The notes beneath the pieces are model-generated. The model searched no databases and was not told where the DNA came from. It saw only the letters and a list, made by a program, of their open reading frames with translations. This document shows positions 1 through 6,942 of a stretch of DNA of 21,070 nucleotides, piece by piece. The stretch comes from a virus. The stretch is from positions 1 through 21,070 of IMG/VR virus record IMGVR_UViG_3300042350_006479. One strand, written 5' to 3'. The first letter of the stretch is position 1. Every line of letters begins with the position of its first letter. A program made the translations under genes and the position numbers.

Positions 1-30
1 GTTTGCCAGTCGCCTGTTGTTTTTGAGAGA

Positions 31-105
31 GCGGAACCCGAACCATGCGGAACCGGAACCGAGGAACCCGTTCCGCCGCCGTTCCGTTTGACATCGTTCC
101 GTTCC
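31..105. repeat. GGAAC / GTTCC repeat array, candidate cos/pac or operator
   Basis: Eight copies of one pentamer lie within 73 bases. GGAAC starts at 33, 49, 55 and 63 in the forward direction, and its complement GTTCC starts at 70, 81, 96 and 101. A near copy, CGAACC, lies at 39-44. The four direct copies followed by four inverted ones can fold into several alternative hairpins. The array sits directly before the small terminase gene. In lambda-like phages the packaging site and the terminase-binding repeats lie there. Binding by the small terminase subunit is inferred; an autoregulatory operator is the alternative. Confidence 0.55.
87..93 (+). promoter_or_regulatory. TTTGACA box before terS
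   Basis: The heptamer ends 19 bases before the ATG at 113. There is no Shine-Dalgarno sequence between the box and the start codon. It is one of a family of such boxes in this window. Confidence 0.55.
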
Positions 106-112
106 GTAACAG

Positions 113-709
113 ATGAAACGACACGGAAGGGAACAAGCGGACCTGGTGAAGGCATGCGCGGCCGCGCACGGCGTCACCACCCGCGCCGTGCGGAAGTGGC
201 GCGACCAGGTCGATCCCCGCTGGAACAAATTTTTAGCGGAACGCGCCGCGGCCGGAATGGTCCCGGTGGGAGCGGCCGCCCCGGCGGCGCCGGTCGTCGC
301 CCGCGAATGGAGCGATGAGGAACTCGCCCTGGAAAACCAGATTCGGAAAATGAAAGAATCGACTGCCGATCTGCGGGAGCGAGCGGAACTGGCAAAGTCG
401 GCTGGCGATCTCGATGCGGAAATGGCACTCCGCCGCATGTGGCTCCAACACGCCGAAGCGCTGCGCCGGTTGGAAAAAGATGCCCCCGGCATCTCTGCGG
501 CCTCCGGCGATGTAGTTCCAAAAAAACTTGCCGCCCAAACGATCCTCCAATACTCGGCCGCCGTCGCCGCGGCCGTCTCGAATCTGCCCGACCGCATTCT
601 TTCCCTGATTCCTTCAGTCGGCGAAGACATCGCCGCCAAAATTCGCGCCGAGTCTGAAGAGGTGATGCGCGCGGCAAAATCAGTCCGCCTCGATGCCATC
701 ACTGTTTGA
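113..709 (+). CDS. Terminase small subunit (DNA recognition)
   Basis: This 198-residue protein is the likely DNA-binding subunit of the packaging motor, which selects phage DNA at the packaging site and hands it to the large subunit. Residues about 10-32 read as a helix-turn-helix with the turn near AHGVTTRAV and a recognition helix ending RKWRDQ. A charged, probably coiled-coil stretch follows at about 68-125, and an Ala-rich helical C-terminus ends the protein. Lambda Nu1, of the same role, is of similar length (about 180 residues). The last 17 bases overlap the large-subunit gene, so the two are probably translationally coupled. The ATG at 113 was chosen because it follows the TTTGACA box and keeps the helix-turn-helix intact. 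The assignment rests mostly on position and the helix-turn-helix; I did not recognise a specific family. Confidence 0.8.
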   Translation: MKRHGREQADLVKACAAAHGVTTRAVRKWRDQVDPRWNKFLAERAAAGMVPVGAAAPAAPVVAREWSDEELALENQIRKMKESTADLRERAELAKSAGDLDAEMALRRMWLQHAEALRRLEKDAPGISAASGDVVPKKLAAQTILQYSAAVAAAVSNLPDRILSLIPSVGEDIAAKIRAESEEVMRAAKSVRLDAITV

Positions 710-2405
710 CGAACTCCAAGAGCAGCTCGACCGCATCTGGGAGCCGAGCCGCCGCCCGTCCGCTCTCGAGTGGGCTCAAGAAAATGTCCACCTCGACAAG
801 CGCTTCTCCCCACGCCCCGGCCGCTACGACGCCGATTACACCCCGTATCTCCGCCAGCTTCACCTCTGGTTCTCCGATCCAAAAATCCGCCAACTCACCT
901 TCGTAAAATCCGCCCAGGTCGGCGGAACAACCTGGCTGGCAAACTGCCTCATGTGGGCGATCTCCGAGGACCCCGGCCCGATACTCTATGTGACCTCGAC
1001 CAACGAAAACGCCAAGTCCTGGTCCGAGCGCGAACTCCACCCGCGCCTCCGCGCCTGCCGCGCGCTCAAGCCCTTGCTCCCCGACAACGACGACGATTTC
1101 CGAAAAACGGAAATGCACTTCGCGACCTGCACTCTGAAGCTCGTCGGGGCCTGTTCCGAGGGGAATTTGGCGAGCCGCCCGATCCGCTACCTCTTCGCCG
1201 ACGAAGTGGACAAGTGGCCCGACGACTCCTCCCTCGAAGCCCCCGCCCTCGAGCTCGCCATGGCGCGCCTGAATTTCTACCGGAAAATCTCCAAAGCCTG
1301 CCTCACCTCCACGCCCACCGTCGAGGCCGGTGCTGTGTGGCAGCAATTCCTCGCCGGGTCCCAGCATCGCTTTCACCTCACCTGTCCCGACTGCGGCCAC
1401 GCCCAGCCGCTGCGCTTCGAGCAACTCCGCTGGCCCGAGCACCACCGCGACCTCGCTGGCATGTGGGACCTCGCCGGAGTCGAGCGCGACACCGCCTACC
1501 ACTGCGAAGCCTGCGATTCCGCCTGGCCGCAATCCCTGCAAAGCGACCTCGTCCGCCGCGGCGAATGGCGCCCTGGCAACGACAAAGCCCCCGCCGATCA
1601 CATCTCCGCGCACATCTCCGCGCTCTACTCCCCCCAGATTTCTTGGGGCGACCTCGCCCGCATCTTCCTGCAAAAAAAAGAATCCACCGGCGGCCTCCAC
1701 GATTTTTACAACAACTTTCTCGGCCTCCCCTGGGAAAACCGCGCAGCCCAGGTCAAGGAAGACGCCGTCCTCTCCCTCCGCGATCCCGCCTACCGCATCG
1801 GCCAGATTCCCCCCGGCATCGAGCCCGTAGTTCTCACCCTCTGCGCCGACCCCGGCGAACGCGCCACCCACTGGACCGTCGAGGCCCGCATCCAATCCGG
1901 CGAGTCATGGATCATCGACTACGGCACCGTTCTCGCCATCGAGGACCTCGTCTCCTCTGAATTCCTCGCCGCCCGCCGCTACCCATGCGGCGACCAAATC
2001 CTCTCCCCCCGCTTCGGCCTCATCGATTCCGGCTGGTCCGCCGAGCGCGTCTATTCCGTCTGCGCCCGCTCCTCCGGCCTCTACATGCCCAGCAAAGGCT
2101 CCACCGCGGCCTTCGGCACATGGAACCAATCCGCCGTCCAGTCCTACCCCACCCTCCGCCTCGTCACCTATGTCGACCATACGGCCAAGCTCGAGCTCTA
2201 CCTCGAGCGCATTAACAAAAAAATGCCACCCCTCCTGCACCTTCCCGCCGACGCCTCCACCGAGTTCATCCGCGGCCACTCCGGCCAGCAACTCCTCCAA
2301 AACAAAAACTCCCGCCTTGCCCCCTACTACTGGAAAAAAATCCCCGAAGATCACTACGGCGATTGCACGAAACTCCACGGCGTCGCCTGGTGGGTTCTCA
2401 AATGA
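693..2405 (+). CDS. Terminase large subunit, GpA family
   Basis: This 570-residue protein is the ATP-driven DNA translocase and nuclease that cuts and packages the genome at the portal. It follows lambda gpA in layout. A Walker A-like loop, KSAQVGGT, lies at 72-79. Walker B is at about 166-171 (YLFADE, acidic pair D170/E171), and a coupling motif with LTSTPT at 204-209. Two CxxC pairs (C231/C234 and C271/C274) form the zinc-binding insert typical of GpA. The C-terminal nuclease domain has candidate acidic residues D386 and D445 (LIDSGW). Lambda gpA is about 640 residues, so this is a somewhat short but complete copy. It begins inside the end of the small-subunit gene, and its stop overlaps the next start as ATGA. 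Confidence 0.95.
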   Translation: MPSLFDELQEQLDRIWEPSRRPSALEWAQENVHLDKRFSPRPGRYDADYTPYLRQLHLWFSDPKIRQLTFVKSAQVGGTTWLANCLMWAISEDPGPILYVTSTNENAKSWSERELHPRLRACRALKPLLPDNDDDFRKTEMHFATCTLKLVGACSEGNLASRPIRYLFADEVDKWPDDSSLEAPALELAMARLNFYRKISKACLTSTPTVEAGAVWQQFLAGSQHRFHLTCPDCGHAQPLRFEQLRWPEHHRDLAGMWDLAGVERDTAYHCEACDSAWPQSLQSDLVRRGEWRPGNDKAPADHISAHISALYSPQISWGDLARIFLQKKESTGGLHDFYNNFLGLPWENRAAQVKEDAVLSLRDPAYRIGQIPPGIEPVVLTLCADPGERATHWTVEARIQSGESWIIDYGTVLAIEDLVSSEFLAARRYPCGDQILSPRFGLIDSGWSAERVYSVCARSSGLYMPSKGSTAAFGTWNQSAVQSYPTLRLVTYVDHTAKLELYLERINKKMPPLLHLPADASTEFIRGHSGQQLLQNKNSRLAPYYWKKIPEDHYGDCTKLHGVAWWVLK

Positions 2406-2593
2406 ACTGCCCAAACTGCCACAACCGAAAAAGCCGCATCGTGGACACCCGCAGTCCCCGCCGCCGCCACGAGTGTCTGAACTGCCGCACCCGCTGGAGC
2501 ACCACCGAAGTCATTCTGCCCAGCACCATCGCCACCGTCCGCGACACCCGCACCTGGCTCGAAAAAATCCAAGACAAACTCGCCGAGGTTTGA
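2402..2593 (+). CDS. Small zinc-ribbon protein, NrdR-like N-terminal domain only
   Basis: This 63-residue protein has four cysteines in a zinc-ribbon layout: CPNC at 3-6 and CLNC at 25-28. Between and after them it reads IVDTRS, RRRHEC and RTRWSTTE. This closely follows the N-terminal ribbon of the ribonucleotide-reductase repressor NrdR (CPxC, V.DSR, RRRxCxxC, RFTTxE). The ATP-cone domain that makes NrdR a nucleotide sensor is absent; only a short charged helix follows. The start ATG at 2402 overlaps the terminase stop as ATGA. Its role is unknown. DNA binding, or zinc-dependent help in head assembly given its place between terminase and portal, are both possible. The stop TGA lies inside a TTTGACT sequence. 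Confidence 0.75.
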   Translation: MNCPNCHNRKSRIVDTRSPRRRHECLNCRTRWSTTEVILPSTIATVRDTRTWLEKIQDKLAEV

Positions 2594-2595
2594 CT
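2589..2595 (+). promoter_or_regulatory. TTTGACT variant box overlapping a stop codon
   Basis: The TGA of the zinc-ribbon gene (2591-2593) is inside this variant of the gene-start box. No convincing gene starts within 30 bases, so it may be a relic or chance. The bases after it (CCCGCC) match the extended form seen at other boxes. Confidence 0.25.
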
Positions 2596-2831
2596 CCCGC
2601 CCGAAAACATCCGGCGGGGCAGCGAGGGCGGCGCGCCACTAAGTCGTGGCTGGGGGCGGGTGTGTAGGCGCTCGAAAGAGTTGCCGAGACCCTTACTCGA
2701 CGCGGGCAACCGCGCTCTATCGATGAAGCGCATCCAGCAGCCGAGCGACCTGGCCCCCGTCGGACTTTTCCCCCTCCGTGCCCTCTGTGTTCTCTGTGGT
2801 CAACCCCACATTTTGACACGCCACGCCCGGC
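2594..2831 (+). other. 238-base non-coding gap with hairpins and a triple 9-base repeat
   Basis: No credible gene is visible here, although the cluster is otherwise tightly packed. It holds a 6-base-pair hairpin (2596-2601 with 2613-2618) and a second small dyad, GCCAC...GTGGC, near 2634-2650. At 2774-2798 there are three repeats of period 9: CTCCGTG, CTCTGTG and CTCTGTG. None is followed by a T-run, so these are not obvious terminators. The block looks like chromosomal-style intergenic DNA and could be an insertion or the remains of a lost gene. Confidence 0.4.
2812..2818 (+). promoter_or_regulatory. TTTGACA box before the 91-residue head gene
   Basis: The box ends 13 bases before a GTG (2832) and 16 before an ATG (2835). 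A perfect dyad, CACGCC-C-GGCGTG (2822-2834), lies between the box and the start. Confidence 0.55.
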
Positions 2832-2834
2832 GTG

Positions 2835-3110
2835 ATGACCGACGCGCAAAAAATCTCCGGCGTTAAATCCTTCCTCCGCCGCACAAAAACCACCGCCGAA
2901 CTCGAAGCCCTGGCCGCCTCCACATTCGCCAGCGCCACCGAGGAAGTCATCATTACCAGCATCGGCACCGAAGGCTCCTCGACCTCCGGCCAGGTCTCCT
3001 TCCCGCGCTGGCTGCTCCTCCAAGCCGTCGAGGAACTCCTTTCCGAAGGCACCGCACCGCGCCAGCTCTGCTCGGTCCTCGACCGTTCCCTCTACCCCCC
3101 GCCGCTTTGA
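2835..3110 (+). CDS. Small head protein, possible head-tail joining (gpW position)
   Basis: This 91-residue protein has no family I recognise. It begins MTDAQKISGVKSFLRRTKT, has a helical N-terminal half, a short Ser/Thr-Gly segment (IGTEGSSTSGQVSF) that could be a beta-turn, and a final amphipathic helix (RWLLLQAVEELLSE). In lambda the gene between terminase and portal is W, a 68-residue head-tail joiner of helix-beta-helix type, so position and size fit that role. There is no sequence proof. GTG at 2832 is directly before the ATG and could be the true start. The stop TGA lies inside the next TTTGACA box, so termination and the following start are 13 bases apart. Confidence 0.6.
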   Translation: MTDAQKISGVKSFLRRTKTTAELEALAASTFASATEEVIITSIGTEGSSTSGQVSFPRWLLLQAVEELLSEGTAPRQLCSVLDRSLYPPPL

Positions 3111-3112
3111 CA
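3106..3112 (+). promoter_or_regulatory. TTTGACA box before portal gene
   Basis: The box ends 13 bases before the portal ATG and contains the stop codon (3108-3110) of the gene before it. GGCC (3113-3116) and GGCC (3128-3131) flank the start as a small dyad. Confidence 0.55.
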
Positions 3113-3125
3113 GGCCACTTCCGGC

Positions 3126-4604
3126 ATGGCCTCGAAATCAAACGAAATTCAAACGAAATCAAACCGCGGCGGACCCCGCCCCGGCGCAGGCCGCCCCCGT
3201 AAAGCCTCACCCAAGGCCCTCGTCAATTCCTCCTTCGAGGCCGCCGATATTTCAAACCGCAACCGCGGCTACATCTATCTCAACACTGTTGAGCCCAAAC
3301 GCGAGGCCCCTCCCCAGACCCGCATGGAGCTGCTCAAAAAAGCCCGCTGGCTTTATAATAATGTCGGCATCGCCGCCTACCTGGTCGAACACATCGCCCA
3401 GCGCGCCGTTGGCACCGGCATCGTCCCCCAGGCCCGCACCGCCGATTCCGCCTGGAACCGCCGGGTCGAACGCCATTTCGAAGACCGCGCCTGCGGCGAC
3501 TCCTGGGCATTCGACGCCTCCGCCGCCGTCAACTTCTACGGCGCCCAATCCCTCATCCTCCGCCAGGTCGCCGTCGATGGCGATTTCTTCGGACAATTCC
3601 TCTCCACCCAAGAAGGCGGCACCCGCGTCCGCTTCATCGGCGGCGAGTCCATCGGCTCCACCGCCGACTCCAGCCAATACGCCTTCGACGGCGTCCTCCT
3701 CGACCCCTTCGGCGCGCCCCGCTCCTACCGCGTCATCACCGACCGCGCCACCGGCAAATACACCGATGTCCCAGCCCGCGACATGCTCCACTTCCGCCAT
3801 GTCCGCCGCGCCGGTTACCCCCGCGGAATCTCCTGGCTGCACAACTCCATCATCAACTCGCAAGACCTCTCCGAGTTCCTCGCCTACACGAAAGGCTCCG
3901 CCAAAGCCTCCAGCCAGATCGGCTTCGTCGTCACCAGTAACGAAGCCATCCGCCTCGGCGGCGGCCTCTCCTCCATGCCCTCCGGCGACAACCCCTCGCA
4001 GGAAATCACCGTGGACACCCTCCACAACGGCACCCTCATCCCCCGCCTCAAGCCCGGCGAGTCCATTCAAAGTTTCAAAAACGAGCACCCCGGCGTCACT
4101 TTCGAGCCCTTCGTTCGTCAACTCATGGGCGAGATCGCCCGCGGCATCGGCCTCCCGCCCGAGGCCCTCATGATCTTCGTCGGCGCCGCAGGCACAGAAT
4201 TCCGCGGCCTCCTCGAGGTCGCTCAAAATTTCCTCGAGCGTCTGCAACAGCAGCTCATCGACCAATTCTGCCGCCCCTTGTGGAAATTCTGGGTTTACCA
4301 GGAAATCCAAGCCGGTCGCCTCCCCTACCCCGGCGACGATTGGTGGCGCTGCGATTGGGTCACACCCAAGAAAATCACCGTGGACAACGGCCGCGACGGC
4401 CGCCTCTACGCCGACCTCCTCGACAAGGGATACATGTCCTGGGAGCGCTACTGCAATCTGCACGGCCTCGACGCCGAAGCCGAGGAAGACGACATCCTCA
4501 CCGCCTACATCCGCCGCAAACAAAAGTGCGAATCCCTCGGCCTCAACCCCGCCGAAGTCTTCCCCAGCCATGCGAGCACCGCGCCAGCAGCCCCAGCGCT
4601 CTGA
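3126..4604 (+). CDS. Portal protein, lambda gpB family
   Basis: This 492-residue protein forms the dodecameric ring at one head vertex through which DNA enters and leaves and to which the neck attaches. The sequence reads as the lambda-type portal family: ARWLYNNVGIAAYLVEHIAQRAVGTGIVPQ near residues 75-100, then DGDFFGQFL, ARDMLHFRHVRRAGYPRGISWL (about 216-240), and MGEIARGIGLPPEALM followed by the ERLQQQLIDQFCRPLW helix. Lambda gpB is of similar size (about 530 residues). The extreme N-terminus carries an AT-hook-like GGPRPGAGRPRK at 15-26, a basic tail often seen on phage DNA-handling proteins. The gene stands between the head-joiner candidate and the protease, as in lambda. Confidence 0.93.
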   Translation: MASKSNEIQTKSNRGGPRPGAGRPRKASPKALVNSSFEAADISNRNRGYIYLNTVEPKREAPPQTRMELLKKARWLYNNVGIAAYLVEHIAQRAVGTGIVPQARTADSAWNRRVERHFEDRACGDSWAFDASAAVNFYGAQSLILRQVAVDGDFFGQFLSTQEGGTRVRFIGGESIGSTADSSQYAFDGVLLDPFGAPRSYRVITDRATGKYTDVPARDMLHFRHVRRAGYPRGISWLHNSIINSQDLSEFLAYTKGSAKASSQIGFVVTSNEAIRLGGGLSSMPSGDNPSQEITVDTLHNGTLIPRLKPGESIQSFKNEHPGVTFEPFVRQLMGEIARGIGLPPEALMIFVGAAGTEFRGLLEVAQNFLERLQQQLIDQFCRPLWKFWVYQEIQAGRLPYPGDDWWRCDWVTPKKITVDNGRDGRLYADLLDKGYMSWERYCNLHGLDAEAEEDDILTAYIRRKQKCESLGLNPAEVFPSHASTAPAAPAL

Positions 4605-4739
4605 TGCCCGCGCGTTCTTGAACGCCCTGCGGGCAAAATTCCACCGCCCGCTTTTGCCGCCCGCCCCTCCGCCACCAAAGCCCGCCCCACAGCTCGCCCA
4701 GCTTTGGCTCGGCCATTTGACACGCGCTCCGAAGTCAGA
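4605..4739 (+). other. Short non-coding spacer between portal and protease
   Basis: This 135-base GC-rich stretch lacks a convincing gene. An in-frame TTG at 4704 would lengthen the protease by 12 residues. I rejected it because the ATG at 4740 has the usual box spacing and starts a normal N-terminus. Confidence 0.4.
4716..4722 (+). promoter_or_regulatory. TTTGACA box before prohead protease
   Basis: The box ends 17 bases before the ATG at 4740. No Shine-Dalgarno sequence is present, and a TATAAT-like element cannot fit upstream of the start codon. Confidence 0.55.
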
Positions 4740-5894
4740 ATGACGAACTGGTATGCCTTTCACGCCAAAGCCGAGCAGCGCGAAACCGAAATCTCCATTT
4801 TTGATGAGATCGGCATGTTTGGCGTCTCTGCGAAAAATTTCATCAGCGACCTCAAATCCGTCCCCGACGACCACAAAATCAAACTCCGCATCCACAGCCC
4901 CGGCGGAGAAGTCTTCGACGGAAACGCCATCTTCAACGCTCTGAAGCGCCACCCCGGCGGCGTCGAAGTCCAGATCGAGGGCCTCGCCGCCTCCATGGCC
5001 ACCGTCATCAGCCTCGCCGGTCTCCCGGTCAAAATGGCCGCGAATGGCTTCTACATGATCCACAACCCCTGGGGCGTCGCCATGGGAGATGCCGACGAAC
5101 TCCGCGACCAGGCCCAGCTCCTCGACAAAATCCGCTCCGGCATGGTCTCCGCCTACGCCGCCAAGTCCGGCCAGCCCACCGAGAAGATCGAAGAGTGGAT
5201 GAACGACGAAACCTGGTTCAGCGCCGAGGAAGCCCTCGCCGCCGGGTTCGTGGACGAAGTCACCGACGAAGTCCGCCTCGCCGCCAGCGCCAACCGCTTC
5301 TCCCGCCTCGCCAAATTCAAGCGCCCACCCGCCGCGCTTTTGACACCCGCACCCGCTCAAATGGAAACCGAAATCGAAAACCCCGTCGCCGAGCCCGAGG
5401 TCGCCGCCTCCGTCGTCAGCGAAAACGCCGATCAGCCCACTCCGTCCGATTCGTCCGAGCCCATCCTCGAGCCCGCACCTGAGATTGAGCCCGAGCCACT
5501 CGAGGCCGCCATCGAGCCCCAGCCCGAGATTCCCACCCCCGCCACACCCGTGGCCCACATCGCCGCTGCCGATTCCATCTTGGCAAAATACAACGCCGCC
5601 ATCGCCGAGCGCGATGCCGCCCGCTCCGAGATCATCGCCTATAAAGCCCAGCTCGACACCGTCCGCGCCGAACTCACCTCCGAGCGCGAAGCCCTGCAAC
5701 GCCTCGAGCGCAGCCTCGGCCTCCAGGCCGCCGCCGTCGTCCCGATTATCCAGCCGCAGAGCGACGCCACCTCTGACCCCGTCGCCGAATACCTCGCGGC
5801 ACTCGAGAGCGGCGACCGCAAAGCCGCCTCGAAGCTTTTCGAAAAGCACAAAGCCGCCATCTGGCAGCACCGAAACAAAATTTCCAAGGCCTGA
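4740..5894 (+). CDS. ClpP-like prohead protease fused to scaffold (gpC-like)
   Basis: This 384-residue protein has an N-terminal serine protease domain and a C-terminal scaffold part. Residues 1-190 follow the ClpP/SppA-like phage proteases: RIHSPGGEVFDGNAIFNALK (50-69), nucleophile S85 in GLAASMAT, catalytic H108 in YMIHNPWG, and the DETWFSAEEALAAGFVDEV segment (156-174), whose D156 may be the third catalytic residue. Residues 208-384 are an acidic, Pro-rich linker and a coiled coil. In lambda, gpC has the same plan and the scaffold Nu3 starts inside it. The protease would clear scaffold from the prohead before packaging. It lies between portal and coat genes, as expected. Confidence 0.92.
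   Translation: MTNWYAFHAKAEQRETEISIFDEIGMFGVSAKNFISDLKSVPDDHKIKLRIHSPGGEVFDGNAIFNALKRHPGGVEVQIEGLAASMATVISLAGLPVKMAANGFYMIHNPWGVAMGDADELRDQAQLLDKIRSGMVSAYAAKSGQPTEKIEEWMNDETWFSAEEALAAGFVDEVTDEVRLAASANRFSRLAKFKRPPAALLTPAPAQMETEIENPVAEPEVAASVVSENADQPTPSDSSEPILEPAPEIEPEPLEAAIEPQPEIPTPATPVAHIAAADSILAKYNAAIAERDAARSEIIAYKAQLDTVRAELTSEREALQRLERSLGLQAAAVVPIIQPQSDATSDPVAEYLAALESGDRKAASKLFEKHKAAIWQHRNKISKA
5339..5345 (+). promoter_or_regulatory. Internal TTTGACA box before nested scaffold start
   Basis: The box lies inside the protease reading frame (encoding Leu-Leu-Thr) and ends 15 bases before an in-frame ATG at 5361. Its spacing matches the boxes in front of independent genes. Confidence 0.6.
5361..5894 (+). 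CDS. Nested capsid scaffold protein (Nu3-like, in-frame internal start)
   Basis: Translation from Met208 of the protease gene would give a 177-residue protein identical to its C-terminal part. It begins METEIENPVAEP, is acidic and Pro-rich for about 60 residues, then has a predicted coiled coil (SILAKYNAAIAERDAARSEI onward to about residue 120) and ends in a basic helix, FEKHKAAIWQHRNK. Acidic linker, coiled coil and basic tail are the usual features of scaffolds, which bind coat protein through a basic C-terminal helix. Lambda makes Nu3 from the same kind of internal in-frame start. The start is supported by the TTTGACA box 15 bases upstream; no Shine-Dalgarno sequence is seen. Independent expression is inferred. 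Confidence 0.75.
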   Translation: METEIENPVAEPEVAASVVSENADQPTPSDSSEPILEPAPEIEPEPLEAAIEPQPEIPTPATPVAHIAAADSILAKYNAAIAERDAARSEIIAYKAQLDTVRAELTSEREALQRLERSLGLQAAAVVPIIQPQSDATSDPVAEYLAALESGDRKAASKLFEKHKAAIWQHRNKISKA

Positions 5895-5897
5895 GCC

Positions 5898-5935
5898 AAG
5901 GAGAAACCAACCAACAACCCAACACCAATCCAACA
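5898..5935 (+). promoter_or_regulatory. A/C-only leader of the coat gene
   Basis: An AAGGAG at 5898-5903 is followed by 32 bases (5904-5935) with no G and a single T before the ATG at 5936. The AAGGAG is too far from the start for normal Shine-Dalgarno use. Such an unstructured leader should leave the start open for ribosomes, fitting the need for abundant coat protein. Confidence 0.45.
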
Positions 5936-6787
5936 ATGCCTAATACATTCGACTCCGGCCTGGTTGCGGACTCCATCTCCGCGCAGACCAAAACCGTCCT
6001 GTCCAACCGCCTCGCGGCACTCAACATCTTCGCTTCCGATTTTTCGAGCGATGTCAAGAAGCCCAAGGAAACCGTCGTCGTTCCCATCGTGTCCGCCACA
6101 GCGGCCACCCAGGTGAACCCGACCAACTTCGAGCCCGGCGGCGGCACCACCGTCACCAAGACCACGGTCACCCTTGACCATGTCTATCAGCCCTTCGCCA
6201 TCACCGCGGCGGAACTCGCCCAAGGCCATCGCCTCGAGCGCCTGATCCAGATCAACCTCGACGCCCTCGCGGACAAAATCTGGGCACTCGCCACGGCACC
6301 CATCACCGTTGCCAACTACGGCGCAGCCACGCTCACCTCGGCCGACATCACGCCCACCAATGGCAAACTCGCCGACCTCTGGGCCGCCATCCACAAAAGC
6401 GCTCGCAAGGGCCTCGTGGTCAGCCCGACCATCTACTCGAAGCTCATCCCCACCACAGCCGATTCGCTCCCGCTCTCGGCCGGTGCCTACGGCTTCGACA
6501 ACGGCATCTACTTCGCCTCCAGCTTCGGCGGTGAGGCGGGTCTTGCCGGGTTCGCCTGCTCGCCCGAAGCGGTCGTGATGGCCGCCGCCGCGCCTGCCAT
6601 CGACGACGCCGTCCGCTCGCAGTTCGCGATCTCGGACATCGTCACGCTCGAGCAGATCGGCCTCTCGGTGCAATACAATGTCTGGGGCTCCACAGCCAAC
6701 CGCCAGGTCAACGCCTCGCTCGAAATCATGTTCGGCGCGGCCAAGGGCCTCACCGCGGGCACCATGGCCCTCATCGACATCGCGTAA
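5936..6787 (+). CDS. Major capsid protein
   Basis: This 283-residue protein is the likely coat subunit. It directly follows the protease/scaffold gene, has its own A/C-rich leader and is closed by a strong terminator, all fitting a highly expressed shell protein. The N-terminal part (MPNTFDSGLVADSISAQTKTVLSNRLAALNIF) is helical. The middle reads as alternating strands and a long helix (ITAAELAQGHRLERLIQINLDALADKIW, about 92-120), and the C-terminal half includes KGLVVSPTIYSKLIP and IVTLEQIGLSVQYNVWGS. This agrees with an HK97-fold coat protein in outline, but I see no diagnostic motif. No separate decoration protein gene lies between scaffold and coat, unlike lambda gpD. Confidence 0.87.
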   Translation: MPNTFDSGLVADSISAQTKTVLSNRLAALNIFASDFSSDVKKPKETVVVPIVSATAATQVNPTNFEPGGGTTVTKTTVTLDHVYQPFAITAAELAQGHRLERLIQINLDALADKIWALATAPITVANYGAATLTSADITPTNGKLADLWAAIHKSARKGLVVSPTIYSKLIPTTADSLPLSAGAYGFDNGIYFASSFGGEAGLAGFACSPEAVVMAAAAPAIDDAVRSQFAISDIVTLEQIGLSVQYNVWGSTANRQVNASLEIMFGAAKGLTAGTMALIDIA

Positions 6788-6813
6788 TCACAAGGAACAG
6801 AAACGCTGCAACA

Positions 6814-6859
6814 AAAACGCCCGCCGGTGCTCACTCCCGGCGGGCGTTTTCTTTTTTTT
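6814..6859 (+). terminator. Intrinsic terminator after the coat gene
   Basis: A perfect 14-base-pair stem (6814-6827 with 6837-6850) and a 9-base loop are followed after one base by eight T residues (6852-6859). This is a textbook rho-independent terminator. It starts 27 bases after the coat stop and separates the head genes from the tRNA block. The last T residues also form the start of the next TTTGACA box. Confidence 0.92.
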
Positions 6860-6933
6860 GACACGCCCCCGAGGTCGTCTGTGTTCATGCGCGCCCGGCG
6901 GGTTTTTTGTCATATGTTTCCCCGCCGGGCGCC
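6856..6933 (+). repeat. Hairpin repeat module, copy A (left of tRNA)
   Basis: The module begins TTTTGACAC, has GAGGTCGTC at 6871-6879 and an ATG at 6887. It ends in a perfect 12-base-pair hairpin (6891-6902 with 6921-6932) with an 18-base T-rich loop. A 21-codon reading frame from the ATG is probably not a gene. Copy B, on the other side of the tRNA, shares the same order and the same offset from TTTTGACAC to GAGGTCGTC. Confidence 0.7.
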
Positions 6934-6942
6934 AACTCCAAC

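Noticed and set aside
3252-5936. 894-codon open frame on the minus strand
   Set aside because: It is antisense to portal, protease and scaffold genes with clear family motifs. Its product is low-complexity Gly/Val/Asp/Glu, the usual mirror of GC-rich coding strands.
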